From JAVBSC01 sp031547305 (GTDB taxonomy: Bacteria; Desulfobacterota; Desulfovibrionia; Desulfovibrionales; Desulfovibrionaceae), in contig JAVBSC010000038.1 in NCBI GenBank assembly GCA_031547305.1, positions 1-5,610 of the forward strand: DNA of 5,610 nt. The letters run 5' to 3'. Positions 1-5,485 of this stretch are shown here, piece by piece. Below the pieces are notes generated by a model that worked only from the letters and a program-made list of their open reading frames with translations, had not been told where the DNA came from and ran no database searches. Position 1 is the first letter of the stretch, and each line of letters opens with the position of its first letter. A program made the translations under genes and the position numbers.

Positions 1-1
1 G

Positions 2-1609
2 TGTCAGTTTTGCCTCCGCCTGTGCGCCGCCGCGCGAGCGGCCACGCCCGCGCAACCAACAACGGCCTTGATTTTTCCGGACGAGGTTCAGGTTACCGTT
101 GAGGAGCGGCTTAAGGCGGAAACCCTGCCCGGAGGCGGCAAGGGCGTGTTGATCGCCATACCGGCACAGGCGGACCAGAGCACTTTTTCCGTAACCGTGG
201 GGGGAATGCCGGCCGGTGGGGTCTACTGGCTGGAACTCCCGGAGGACGCCGCGGACGAGATGGGTGGCGGCAAAGTTCTGCTGCCGGAGCGGGAAAAAGA
301 TCCCAGGCGCAAGGAACTGCTGACGGCCGTGGCCGGCCTTAAAGAAGAGGCTGCCCAGCGCCAGGGCGCCCTGCAAGCCATAGCCGGCCGCATCAAGCTG
401 TGGCAGATCCAGCCTTCCAAGGAAAAACCGCCCACCCCGGACGAGTTGCTCAAACTGGACGAGGCCCTGGGCCGGCTGGTGCCCGGCCTGTACGCGGACC
501 AGGAAAAAGAGCAGCGTGCCCTGGCGGATATAAAAACGCGCCTGGCCCTGGCGGAAAAAAACCTGCGCGACCACGACGCCGCAAACGCCCATCACATTGC
601 CGCCGTACCCTTTGACGGCAACGGAGCGGAATCCAGCCCCCTGCGCTACTCTTACATCATGCCCGCCTCCTGCCGGACCTCCTACCGCCTGGTGGCCGCG
701 CCGGCCAAGGATAGCCTGAGCATCGAGCAGGACGCCTTCCTGTTTCAGAATTCCGGGTTCGCCTGGACGGACGCGGAAATCTTCATTTCCACCACCGGCC
801 GGGACAAAAGCGTTCAGCCCGCTCCCATATGGCCATGGGTGCTCAGTTTTGAGAAGCCGCGCGTTTTTGACAACCGCAAAATGGCGGAAGCGCCAGCCCC
901 GGCACCCATGATGCAGCGCGCCATGAGCGAAGTATCATTAGATAAATCCGCCCCGATCCGGCCAGTACAGGAAGAGAAATCCAGCTTCCGCCTATGGAGC
1001 CTGGGCAAGCGGCGCATTGAAAACAACGCCCCGGCCCGCGTGCCGCTGTCTTCGGAATCCTACAAGACACGCTACCGCTACACCCTGCGCCCGGCTTCCA
1101 ACCCCAAGGGTTTTCTGACAGCGGAACTCTCCCTGCCCCAGGCCCTGGAACTGCCGGCCGGCAACGCGCAATTTTTTGTGGACAACGTGCTGGTAGGCGA
1201 AGAGCCGTTTTCCTTCAACGGCGACAAGGGTATCCTGTTCTTCGGCACGGACCCGCAAATCACGGCCACTATGCGGGATCTCAAGCGCACAACCGGCGAG
1301 CAGGGCTTCATCAGCAAAGAGCAGACCGTGCTCTGGCACTGGCAGATCACCCTTAAGAACACCCGCAACCGGCCAGTGGACCTGGTGGTGGAGGACCCCG
1401 CGCCCAACGCGGCGGACACGGCCATAACCCTGTCCGTGGAATCCACTCCCAAGCCGGAAGAGGCCGTGAACGCCCCTCAGTTGGGCGGAGCCAAGATCTA
1501 CCGCTGGAAGCTCAGCCTGAAGCCGGGTGAAACCCAAATCATCGACCACAAGGTCCAGGCTTCCGCGCCGGCGGACAAACAACTCCAGCCGGGCAGAGGC
1601 ATGCGTTGA
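2..1609 (+). CDS. DUF4140/DUF4139 domain exported protein (MuiA-like), 5' partial
   Basis: The reading frame is open from the left edge, so the true start lies outside the window. A TTG at 68 is possible, but the 22 codons before it (CQFCLRLCAAARAATPAQPT...) look like the end of a signal peptide, so I treat the gene as truncated. Counting from that TTG, residues about 2-60 resemble the N-terminal DUF4140 module. Residues about 77-168 are rich in K, E, L and A, with heptad-like stretches, and probably form a coiled coil split by a proline-rich break near 116-123. Residues about 190-505 resemble DUF4139: a Y-x-M-P-A-S-C-R-T-S-Y stretch (195-206), a 'Q-N-S-G-F-A-W-T-D' stretch (227-235), an S-T-T-G segment, the P-W pair (256-257), and the closing 'L-K-P-G-E-T' turn before a final beta strand. 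Members are often annotated as mucoidy inhibitor MuiA family proteins; the molecular function is not established. The next exported gene follows after 31 bases, probably in the same operon. Family assignment is from remembered motifs, not a search. Confidence 0.85.
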   Translation, partial: CQFCLRLCAAARAATPAQPTTALIFPDEVQVTVEERLKAETLPGGGKGVLIAIPAQADQSTFSVTVGGMPAGGVYWLELPEDAADEMGGGKVLLPEREKDPRRKELLTAVAGLKEEAAQRQGALQAIAGRIKLWQIQPSKEKPPTPDELLKLDEALGRLVPGLYADQEKEQRALADIKTRLALAEKNLRDHDAANAHHIAAVPFDGNGAESSPLRYSYIMPASCRTSYRLVAAPAKDSLSIEQDAFLFQNSGFAWTDAEIFISTTGRDKSVQPAPIWPWVLSFEKPRVFDNRKMAEAPAPAPMMQRAMSEVSLDKSAPIRPVQEEKSSFRLWSLGKRRIENNAPARVPLSSESYKTRYRYTLRPASNPKGFLTAELSLPQALELPAGNAQFFVDNVLVGEEPFSFNGDKGILFFGTDPQITATMRDLKRTTGEQGFISKEQTVLWHWQITLKNTRNRPVDLVVEDPAPNAADTAITLSVESTPKPEEAVNAPQLGGAKIYRWKLSLKPGETQIIDHKVQASAPADKQLQPGRGMR

Positions 1610-1640
1610 TCTCCATTAACCTTCACTTGCCGAGGCTGAC

Positions 1641-2441
1641 ATGAACATCGTATTCTCAAAAGCCGGAATTTTATCCCGCGCCCTGCTCTGCCTTTTCGCC
1701 CTTGCCCTTACCCCGACGCAAGCCGCCCTGGCGGAGCAAAACGGCCGGGACATCGCTTTCGGTTCCTTTACCCTGAAGATCACGCCTGGGCAGGCCGGGC
1801 TTCTGGACGCCCAACTCCTGCGCAAAGGCGCGGCCATAGCGCCGCGTCTGGAAGCGCTGCGGGAAATCAGCGCCGATCCAATCCAGGCCGACTTCCCCCT
1901 ACCCGGCTGCCAGACCATGAAAATCAGCCTGTTCACCGGCGGGGCAAACTGCTGCTTCGGCTATTACCTGCTTTCCTCCGGCCAGGGCCGTGATTACGCC
2001 GCCTACCTGGAACCCGGGGACGGCGGCCTGGGGGACTCGAACATTCCCGGCGCCTATGCGGCCACGGACGGGGCCTTCATGTACTACGAGAAAAAGGACG
2101 GCCAGGGCAACGCCATTTCCCTGAACCGCGTGGAATCCCCGCGCCTGCCGCGCCTGCTGGTTTTTGACCGGGACTCCTGGCGGGCCGACCGGCCCGGTGA
2201 ATTCAAAGCCGCCTACGCCGCCTACGCCACGCCCGCTCCGACCGGGGACTCCGCCCAAACAGCCAGGGCCATCACCGGGGCCTATGCCCGGCTCATGGCC
2301 GGCGAAAACGAGGCCAGCGTACTGGCAAGCTTTTCCGCGGCCCTGCCGGCGGCCCACAAACCCCTGGCCGAAGCCGCGTTCGCGGACATCCGGAAAGCCC
2401 TGGCCGCTTTCTCGCCCGCTGTGAATATTCCGATTAAATAA
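1641..2441 (+). CDS. Exported protein of unknown function
   Basis: I do not recognise this 266-residue protein. It starts at ATG 1641 with a GAGG (1632-1635) five bases ahead. The N-terminus is a convincing Sec signal peptide: Lys7 and Arg13, a hydrophobic stretch about 15-24, then T-P-T-Q-A-A-L-A with likely cleavage after Ala28 or Ala31. No further membrane segment is visible, so the mature protein should be periplasmic or secreted. A central region (about 85-180) has beta-like character with three cysteines (C90, C104, C105; G-A-N-C-C-F-G-Y-Y), a glycine/aspartate-rich turn (E-P-G-D-G-G-L-G-D) and a Y-Y-E strand. The last about 80 residues are alanine-rich and probably helical. The cysteines might form a disulfide or bind a ligand or metal; that is speculation. 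The 31-base gap to the upstream DUF4139 gene, with no promoter or terminator seen, suggests cotranscription and a shared envelope role. Confidence 0.82.
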   Translation: MNIVFSKAGILSRALLCLFALALTPTQAALAEQNGRDIAFGSFTLKITPGQAGLLDAQLLRKGAAIAPRLEALREISADPIQADFPLPGCQTMKISLFTGGANCCFGYYLLSSGQGRDYAAYLEPGDGGLGDSNIPGAYAATDGAFMYYEKKDGQGNAISLNRVESPRLPRLLVFDRDSWRADRPGEFKAAYAAYATPAPTGDSAQTARAITGAYARLMAGENEASVLASFSAALPAAHKPLAEAAFADIRKALAAFSPAVNIPIK

Positions 2442-2444
2442 TGA

Positions 2445-2479
2445 AAAGCCTTTTTGATCGTTTTTTCAAGGCTGGCTTT
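2445..2479. terminator. Weak convergent-end hairpin, possible terminator
   Basis: The two genes that converge here end at 2441 (+) and 2466 (-). Two alternative six-base inverted pairs exist: AGCCTT (2447-2452) with AAGGCT (2468-2473), and AAAGCC (2445-2450) with GGCTTT (2474-2479). T-runs lie at 2451-2455 and 2461-2466. The stems are short and the loops long, and the structure overlaps the last codons of the minus-strand gene, so a terminator role is only plausible. Confidence 0.3.
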
Positions 2480-2912
2480 GGCCCGGCGTCTTCTCTTTGA
2501 ATTTTGTCAAAAAAACCGGCAGGACGCCCAGAATGGCGAAAAAAAGCGCCCCGAACAAAAGCCCGCCATGGCCGCCCTGAAAGATGGCGGAAGAAAGCCC
2601 CAGAACCAGGAAAAATCCGGCCAGGTACTGAAACTTGCCCTGGGCGTAAAGCATTATGCGCAGCATCAGGCCAAAGCGTTTGGATTCCGGGGCGGCGGAA
2701 CTGCGCAGAAAAAATACAACCACCAGAATCAAACACAGTACCGGGGCCGCAATGGCGATGGTGCTCGGCATTATGTGCGCGTAAATCCAGTTGACCAGCC
2801 AGACTATCAGGCCGAACAACACCGCCGCCATGCCGAACCCCGCGCCCCTCAAAGCAGGATGCGCGGCCCGGTAACAAGAAAACATCCGAAGCGCCTTGTC
2901 TTTGGAAAACAT
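2466..2912 (-). CDS. Small four-helix integral membrane protein, unknown function
   Basis: 148 residues from ATG at 2912-2910, preceded by a good Shine-Dalgarno (GGGAGGAA, minus strand, 2922-2915) that fixes the start. Four hydrophobic segments are visible: about 24-45 (F-G-M-A-A-V-L-F-G-L-I-V-W), 50-69 (ending V-V-V-F-F-L-R), 95-112 and 116-135, the last two separated by G-G-H-G-G. A basic linker (R70, K78, R79, R85, K93) lies between helices 2 and 3. The N-terminus is basic (K4, K6, R9, R15), and the tail is polar with several lysines. Together these suggest both ends and the middle linker are cytoplasmic. No catalytic motif or known family is recognisable. It is monocistronic as far as seen, convergent with the exported-protein gene and divergent from the acetyltransferase. 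Overlapping frames on both strands lack this clear helix pattern and a Shine-Dalgarno of this quality, so this frame is preferred. Confidence 0.78.
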   Translation of the reverse strand: MFSKDKALRMFSCYRAAHPALRGAGFGMAAVLFGLIVWLVNWIYAHIMPSTIAIAAPVLCLILVVVFFLRSSAAPESKRFGLMLRIMLYAQGKFQYLAGFFLVLGLSSAIFQGGHGGLLFGALFFAILGVLPVFLTKFKEKTPGQSQP

Positions 2913-2976
2913 GCTTCCTCCCCGCCGCGCCCGCGCGGCCCTGTACGGAAATTTCTGGCTGTCCGTGCTTAATTAT

Positions 2977-2982
2977 TATAAT
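2977..2982 (+). promoter_or_regulatory. Possible -10 element toward the acetyltransferase gene
   Basis: A perfect TATAAT lies 47 bases before the acetyltransferase ATG and overlaps the opposing minus-strand -10 element. No good -35 hexamer lies 16-18 bases upstream (the sequence there is T-C-T-G-G-C-like), so this is a weak call. The A/T-rich block may serve both divergent genes. Confidence 0.3.
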
Positions 2983-3006
2983 AAATTTACCTTGAATTTA
3001 TGTAAA
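2978..3006 (-). promoter_or_regulatory. Candidate sigma-70 promoter for the membrane-protein gene
   Basis: Read on the minus strand, TTTACA (3006-3001) and TATTAT (2983-2978) are separated by 17 bases. Each hexamer has five of six consensus matches. Transcription would begin near 2970 and leave a leader of about 58 bases before the ATG at 2912. The A/T-rich block stands out from the GC-rich surroundings. Confidence 0.55.
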
Positions 3007-3029
3007 GCCACAAAACAGGACGGAAAATA

Positions 3030-3527
3030 ATGCGGTTGCGACCGGCTGAAGCAACGGATATTCCGGCAATTACCGCCATTTACAACGAGGTCATCCTGAA
3101 CTCCACGGCCGTGTATGCCCTGGGGCCGTTCAGCCAGGCGGACCGCCTGGCCTGGTTTGAAGCGCGGCGCGGACTGGGATTCCCCATCCTGGCGGCCGAG
3201 GAGAATGGCGAACTGCTGGGGTTTTCCACCTTCGGCCTCTGGCGCGGCAGCCTTACTGACGCGTACCAGCATACTGTGGAACACACCGTGCATATCCGGC
3301 CAGGCCAGCGCGGCAAGGGACTGGGCGGCGCACTCCTGGAAGCGCTGTTCCCTCTGGCGGTTCAAATGAACAAGCACGTGATGATCGGGGCCATAGACGC
3401 GGACAACTCCGGCTCCATCCGCTTTCACGAGCGCCACGGCTTTGAGCGGACCGGCCGGATCCGCCAGGTTGGCCGCAAGTTCGGCCGCTGGCTGGATCTG
3501 GTGTTCATGCAGAAGATTTTGGATTGA
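3030..3527 (+). CDS. GNAT N-acetyltransferase, phosphinothricin/methionine sulfone acetyltransferase type
   Basis: 165 residues, a complete single-domain GNAT protein of usual length. It starts M-R-L-R-P-A-E-A-T-D-I-P-A-I, the typical first strand and helix, with AGGA (3017-3020) nine bases before the ATG. The acetyl-CoA pyrophosphate loop (motif A) is V-H-I-R-P-G-Q-R-G-K-G-L-G-G at 87-100, containing R94-x-x-G97-x-G99. The T-V-E stretch with Glu84 corresponds to the conserved acidic position of the phosphinothricin acetyltransferase group. The C-terminal block D-A-D-N-S-G-S-I-R-F-H-E-R-H-G-F (123-138), followed by V-G-x-K-F-G-R-W-L-D (147-156), is also diagnostic of that group. Such enzymes acetylate the amino group of glutamate/methionine analogues such as phosphinothricin, methionine sulfoximine or methionine sulfone. 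The real substrate here cannot be read from sequence. It is transcribed alone in the plus direction; ribB downstream has its own promoter-like site and riboswitch. Confidence 0.95.
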   Translation: MRLRPAEATDIPAITAIYNEVILNSTAVYALGPFSQADRLAWFEARRGLGFPILAAEENGELLGFSTFGLWRGSLTDAYQHTVEHTVHIRPGQRGKGLGGALLEALFPLAVQMNKHVMIGAIDADNSGSIRFHERHGFERTGRIRQVGRKFGRWLDLVFMQKILD

Positions 3528-3530
3528 ATA

Positions 3531-3549
3531 TGAACATTGAAAATGTTCA
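3531..3549. repeat. Short perfect palindrome between acetyltransferase gene and ribB promoter
   Basis: TGAACATT (3531-3538) and AATGTTCA (3542-3549) are exact inverted copies around the 3-base spacer GAA. The site starts three bases after the acetyltransferase stop codon and ends 15 bases before the TTGACA of the ribB promoter. It could be a weak hairpin at the transcript end (no U-run follows) or an operator for a dimeric regulator. Confidence 0.6.
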
Positions 3550-3564
3550 CCAGTCACAACGCGG

Positions 3565-3592
3565 TTGACATAGCCGCTGTTGTCTATAAACT
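3565..3592 (+). promoter_or_regulatory. Candidate sigma-70 promoter for the ribB leader
   Basis: A perfect -35 hexamer TTGACA (3565-3570) is followed 16 bases later by TAAACT (3587-3592). The better-looking TATAAA (3585-3590) would leave only a 14-base spacer. With the former, transcription would start at about 3598-3600, right at the first base of the FMN aptamer, which is the expected arrangement. Confidence 0.6.
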
Positions 3593-3600
3593 TTCTCCCA

Positions 3601-3731
3601 TTCTCAGGGCGGGGTGCAAGTCCCCACCGGCGGTAACCCGTATGGGAAGTCCGCGAGCGCCTTTCGGGTGAAAGGGTCAGCAGATCCGGTGCGAATCCGG
3701 AACCGACGGTAATAGTCCGGATGAAAGAGAA
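3601..3731 (+). ncRNA. FMN riboswitch (RFN element) upstream of ribB
   Basis: All hallmark blocks of the RFN aptamer are present in order. The closing stem P1 pairs TTCTC (3601-3605) with GAGAA (3727-3731). Then come AGGGCGGGGTG, a CCCCACCGGCGGTA block, a variable hairpin (GCGCCTTTCGGGTGAAAG region), GTCAGCAGATCCGGTG with its paired AATCCGG, the ACCGACGGT-ATAGTCCGGATG block and AAAGAGAA. The aptamer binds FMN and turns down riboflavin biosynthesis or transport genes when FMN is abundant. Here the only gene immediately downstream is ribB, 101 bases further on. No U-rich terminator lies between aptamer and start codon, so control of translation initiation is likely. That mechanism is inference; the aptamer identity is secure. 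Confidence 0.97.
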
Positions 3732-3742
3732 TACGGCTGATC

Positions 3743-3827
3743 CTGTTGCGAAGTCTTATCTTCCCGTCAACAGCGCGTAGCGTTGCGCCCAGTCGTGCGC
3801 CCTGGTTCTGGCACAACCGCAAGGAGG
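3743..3827 (+). promoter_or_regulatory. Riboswitch expression platform with alternative hairpins and ribB Shine-Dalgarno
   Basis: CTGTTG (3743-3748) can pair exactly with CAACAG (3768-3773), with an inner GAAG/CTTC stem (3750-3753 with 3760-3763). The same CAAC (3768-3771) can instead pair with GTTG (3782-3785), so the two hairpins exclude each other. TTGCG (3783-3787, and again at 3746-3750) can pair with CGCAA (3818-3822), which runs into the Shine-Dalgarno AAGGAGG (3821-3827). An inner GTGC (3795-3798)/GCAC (3811-3814) stem would support that closed form. The pairing is seen by eye; no folding energy was computed. Confidence 0.5.
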
Positions 3828-3832
3828 TAAAT

Positions 3833-4477
3833 ATGAGCCAGAATCCGCTGTCTTTTTTCGGTTCTCCCAAAGAACGCGTGCTGGCTGCCGTGCGATCATT
3901 GCGGAGCGGCAACGGCATCCTGGCCGTCGATGACGACGACAGGGAAAATGAAGGCGACCTGATCTTTCCGGCTTCCACGCTGACCACCGGGCAAATGGCC
4001 CTGCTTATCCGCGAGTGCAGTGGCATCGTGTGCCTTTGCCTTACTCCGGAAAAGGCGCAAGAACTCAACCTTCCGCAAATGGCGCCAAATAATACGAGCG
4101 CCTACGGCACGGCCTTCACGGTTTCCATTGAAGCCGCCAAAGGGGTCACAACCGGCGTTTCGGCCGCGGACAGGGTACGCACCGTTAAGGCTGCTGTCGC
4201 AAAAGACGCGCGGCCGGATGATTTGCGCCGGCCCGGGCATGTCTTCCCGCTTGTCGCCAAAAAGGGCGGCGTCCTTGAACGTCCGGGACATACTGAAGCC
4301 ACAGTGGATATGATGAAAATAGCGAAACTCACACCAAGCGGCGTGCTCTGCGAACTCACAAACCCGGACGGGACAATGGCGCGGCTCCCGCAGGTAAAGG
4401 AGTTCGCGCTAAAAAACGCCCTGCCCCTCCTCTCAGTTCAGGATATCATCGCCTATCGGAAGGAATCCCAGGTATAG
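3833..4477 (+). CDS. ribB: 3,4-dihydroxy-2-butanone-4-phosphate synthase
   Basis: This enzyme converts ribulose 5-phosphate to 3,4-dihydroxy-2-butanone 4-phosphate plus formate, supplying the four-carbon unit of riboflavin; it is cytosolic, Mg2+-dependent and dimeric in the known family. The 214-residue product closely matches E. coli RibB (217) throughout, and the active-site residues keep the E. coli numbering. D-R37-E38-N-E40-G-D42 forms the substrate and metal loop, and H153 (G-H-T-E-A) and E174 (C-E-L-T-N) complete the metal and proton-transfer site. The N-N-T-S-A-Y-G-T, G-V-T-T-G-V-S-A-A-D-R and R-P-G-H-V-F-P-L blocks are also intact. It is a stand-alone RibB with no GTP cyclohydrolase II (RibA) domain. 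The start is ATG 3833, five bases after AAGGAGG and aligned with the E. coli N-terminus; an in-frame TTG at 3746 would read through leader RNA and is rejected. Regulation is by the FMN riboswitch upstream. Confidence 0.98.
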   Translation: MSQNPLSFFGSPKERVLAAVRSLRSGNGILAVDDDDRENEGDLIFPASTLTTGQMALLIRECSGIVCLCLTPEKAQELNLPQMAPNNTSAYGTAFTVSIEAAKGVTTGVSAADRVRTVKAAVAKDARPDDLRRPGHVFPLVAKKGGVLERPGHTEATVDMMKIAKLTPSGVLCELTNPDGTMARLPQVKEFALKNALPLLSVQDIIAYRKESQV

Positions 4478-4505
4478 CCCCAGCTAGCCGGCCTCAGGCA
4501 TAACG

Positions 4506-4543
4506 CAGCCTCAAAAGCCCTGTTACCGGGGCTTTTGAGGCTG
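4506..4543. terminator. Strong 15-bp hairpin after ribB
   Basis: A perfect 15-base stem, CAGCCTCAAAAGCCC (4506-4520) with its complement at 4529-4543, closes an 8-base loop, starting 28 bases after the ribB stop. The core GCCC...GGGC followed by TTTT, with matching AAAA on the other side, is the layout of a bidirectional intrinsic terminator. Beyond the stem the plus strand reads TTGACAAAGTC, not a clean U-run, so efficiency is uncertain. Confidence 0.7.
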
Positions 4544-4579
4544 TTGACAAAGTCTTCTTTGGCAGCAGCCAGCCACGCA

Positions 4580-4614
4580 GGCGCAGGCGGCATTCATTGC
4601 CGCCGTGAAGCGCC
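4580..4614. other. Two-part GC-rich stem-loop inside the intergenic repeat segment
   Basis: GGCGGCA (4586-4592) pairs exactly with TGCCGCC (4598-4604) around a 5-base loop. An outer GGCGC (4580-4584) pairs with GCGCC (4610-4614) after an internal loop. This 12-bp interrupted stem lies in the middle of the symmetrical segment. It supports structured RNA or DNA, but no known RNA family is recognised. Confidence 0.5.
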
Positions 4615-4631
4615 GGAGTGGGCGTGTCTTT

Positions 4632-4657
4632 ACAAAGCCCGGCCTTGCGGGGTTTGT
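4632..4657. other. Imperfect hairpin ending in GGGGTTTGT
   Basis: ACAAAGCCC (4632-4640) pairs with GGGGTTTGT (4649-4657) with one mismatch around an 8-base loop. Its right arm overlaps the inner inverted repeat TTTGTCA, so it competes with pairing of the two ends of the segment. Confidence 0.4.
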
Positions 4658-4666
4658 CATCAATCT

Positions 4667-4692
4667 GAAAAGCCCCGTTGCCGGGGCTTTTC
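4667..4692. terminator. Bidirectional terminator-like hairpin, mainly for the acid phosphatase gene
   Basis: GAAAAGCCCCG (4667-4677) pairs perfectly with CGGGGCTTTTC (4682-4692), leaving a 4-base loop: TTGC on the plus strand, GCAA (a GNRA tetraloop) on the minus strand. It begins 36 bases past the phosphatase stop codon. On the minus strand it has the typical GC stem followed by TTTT, and on the plus strand it could back up the ribB terminator. Confidence 0.75.
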
Positions 4693-4728
4693 GCGACCTT
4701 GCACTCACAACCACCTAATTTTCAGCTC

Positions 4729-5469
4729 TCATTGCGCGTCCCTGGCGGGCAGCAGGCGTATCCGGCGGATTTCCTCCTTAGCCTTGGCCATAAGCTTGCA
4801 AAATTCCTCGCTGTTGTGCAGTTGGGCCATGGTGGCGGCGGCCACCAGGCGGCCGGCGTCCACATCGCTTTGCCAGTGCGCGCCGCAAATCACCCTGGAC
4901 TGCCCAATTTCAATGCCGCGCTTGATTATGGCGTTCTGGCGCTCCGGGGAAATTTCCGCCAGGACCAGGGCCATGCCGTAGCCCAGGGTGGAATGGCCGG
5001 AAGGGTAAGAGCCGTTGCCGCTCAAGTGCTCCTCTTCGGCCGGGGTGCAGGTGGAGCCGGGCGCATTGTAATAAACAAAAGGTCTGATCCGCATATACCG
5101 CTCTTTGGCCGAATTGAATGAGGCTATAAGATCCGGAAAAACCCCGTGCAGCAGCGCATAGGTGGCCGGCGTGCCTTCCCGGCTAATCTTCAGGCCAAAG
5201 GATTCCGTGAACAGTTCCCCGGCCCCGCGATCCAGGCGGATATCCGCGTCGCGCGCGGCCAGAAGCCAGCGCTCCGTGCCTTTGGCCGCCCTGGTCCGCT
5301 CATAGAGCGCCTTGTCCCGCGCCATGTCCGTGGCGCCTTCCGCTGGCGGGGCCGGTAAAAAATCCACGCTCCGGGGAATGTCCGCATCCGCGAGCAGGCT
5401 ACCGCCCCAGACCGGCATGGAGAAAAGCCCCAGAAGCAGACACAGTAAAAGCGCAAATCTGATTTTCAT
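4729..5469 (-). CDS. Class A non-specific acid phosphatase (PAP2 superfamily), periplasmic
   Basis: 246 residues, the usual length for class A bacterial acid phosphatases (PhoN/PhoC type), which hydrolyse a wide range of phosphomonoesters outside the cytoplasm. An N-terminal signal peptide is clear: K2, R4, a hydrophobic core of L/F about 5-16, and S-M-P-V-W-G-G with cleavage near 22-24. The complete three-part PAP2 signature is present. K122-x6-R129-P130 (K-E-R-Y-M-R-I-R-P) is followed by G-S-Y-P-S157-G-H159 and then S191-R192-x5-H198-x3-D202. By family knowledge H198 is the nucleophile that forms the phosphohistidine, H159 is the acid, and R129 and R192 bind phosphate. G-S-Y-P-S-G-H is the class A hallmark. 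C141 and C195 may form a disulfide. The start at ATG 5469-5467 follows only a weak GGA Shine-Dalgarno. The gene stands alone, convergent with ribB. Whether it is PhoN or PhoC cannot be decided, so no symbol is given. Confidence 0.95.
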   Translation of the reverse strand: MKIRFALLLCLLLGLFSMPVWGGSLLADADIPRSVDFLPAPPAEGATDMARDKALYERTRAAKGTERWLLAARDADIRLDRGAGELFTESFGLKISREGTPATYALLHGVFPDLIASFNSAKERYMRIRPFVYYNAPGSTCTPAEEEHLSGNGSYPSGHSTLGYGMALVLAEISPERQNAIIKRGIEIGQSRVICGAHWQSDVDAGRLVAAATMAQLHNSEEFCKLMAKAKEEIRRIRLLPARDAQ

Positions 5470-5485
5470 TGATAGTCCAATGTGT

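Larger units (their letters stand above)
4513..4691. repeat. Intergenic segment bounded by near-identical 24-base palindromic repeats
   Basis: The 24 bases at 4513-4536 and 4668-4691 differ at only two positions (AAAAGCCC-[T/C]-GTT-[A/G]-CCGGGGCTTTT). Each copy is itself nearly palindromic, so they are both direct and inverted repeats. Inside, TGACAAA (4545-4551) and TTTGTCA (4653-4659) are exact inverted copies, and each sits exactly 8 bases from its neighbouring 24-base repeat. The structure is therefore symmetrical over about 39 bases at each end. No coding frame in it is convincing. It might be a miniature mobile or dispersed intergenic repeat, or a duplicated terminator. The rest of the 251-base gap between ribB and the phosphatase gene shows nothing else. 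Confidence 0.6.

Noticed and set aside
68..70. TTG at 68 as the true start of the DUF4139 gene
   Set aside because: The frame is open to the left edge and the preceding codons resemble a signal peptide end; starting at 68 would remove the export signal expected for this family. No clear Shine-Dalgarno precedes it.
992..1582. Long minus-strand open frame of 196 codons inside the DUF4139 gene
   Set aside because: It lies wholly antisense to a well-supported gene, has an unbalanced G/R/V-rich composition and no recognisable domain; typical of GC-rich antisense frames.
2454..2972. Plus-strand open frame of 172 codons opposite the membrane-protein gene
   Set aside because: The product is a low-complexity K/R/Q/P-rich polypeptide, as expected from the complement of a hydrophobic gene. 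The minus strand has four regular helices and a strong Shine-Dalgarno.
3746..3832. N-terminal extension of RibB from TTG 3746
   Set aside because: It would translate the riboswitch leader. The extension has no homology to RibB, while ATG 3833 has an ideal Shine-Dalgarno and matches the E. coli N-terminus.
4501..4700. CRISPR array from the repeated palindromes
   Set aside because: Only two copies exist with 131 bases between them, the intervening sequence is itself structured, and no cas genes are present.
4535..4981. Plus-strand open frame of 148 codons running from the intergenic repeat into the phosphatase gene
   Set aside because: It is antisense to the phosphatase for half its length, has no ribosome binding site or recognisable domain, and passes through the hairpins of the intergenic segment.
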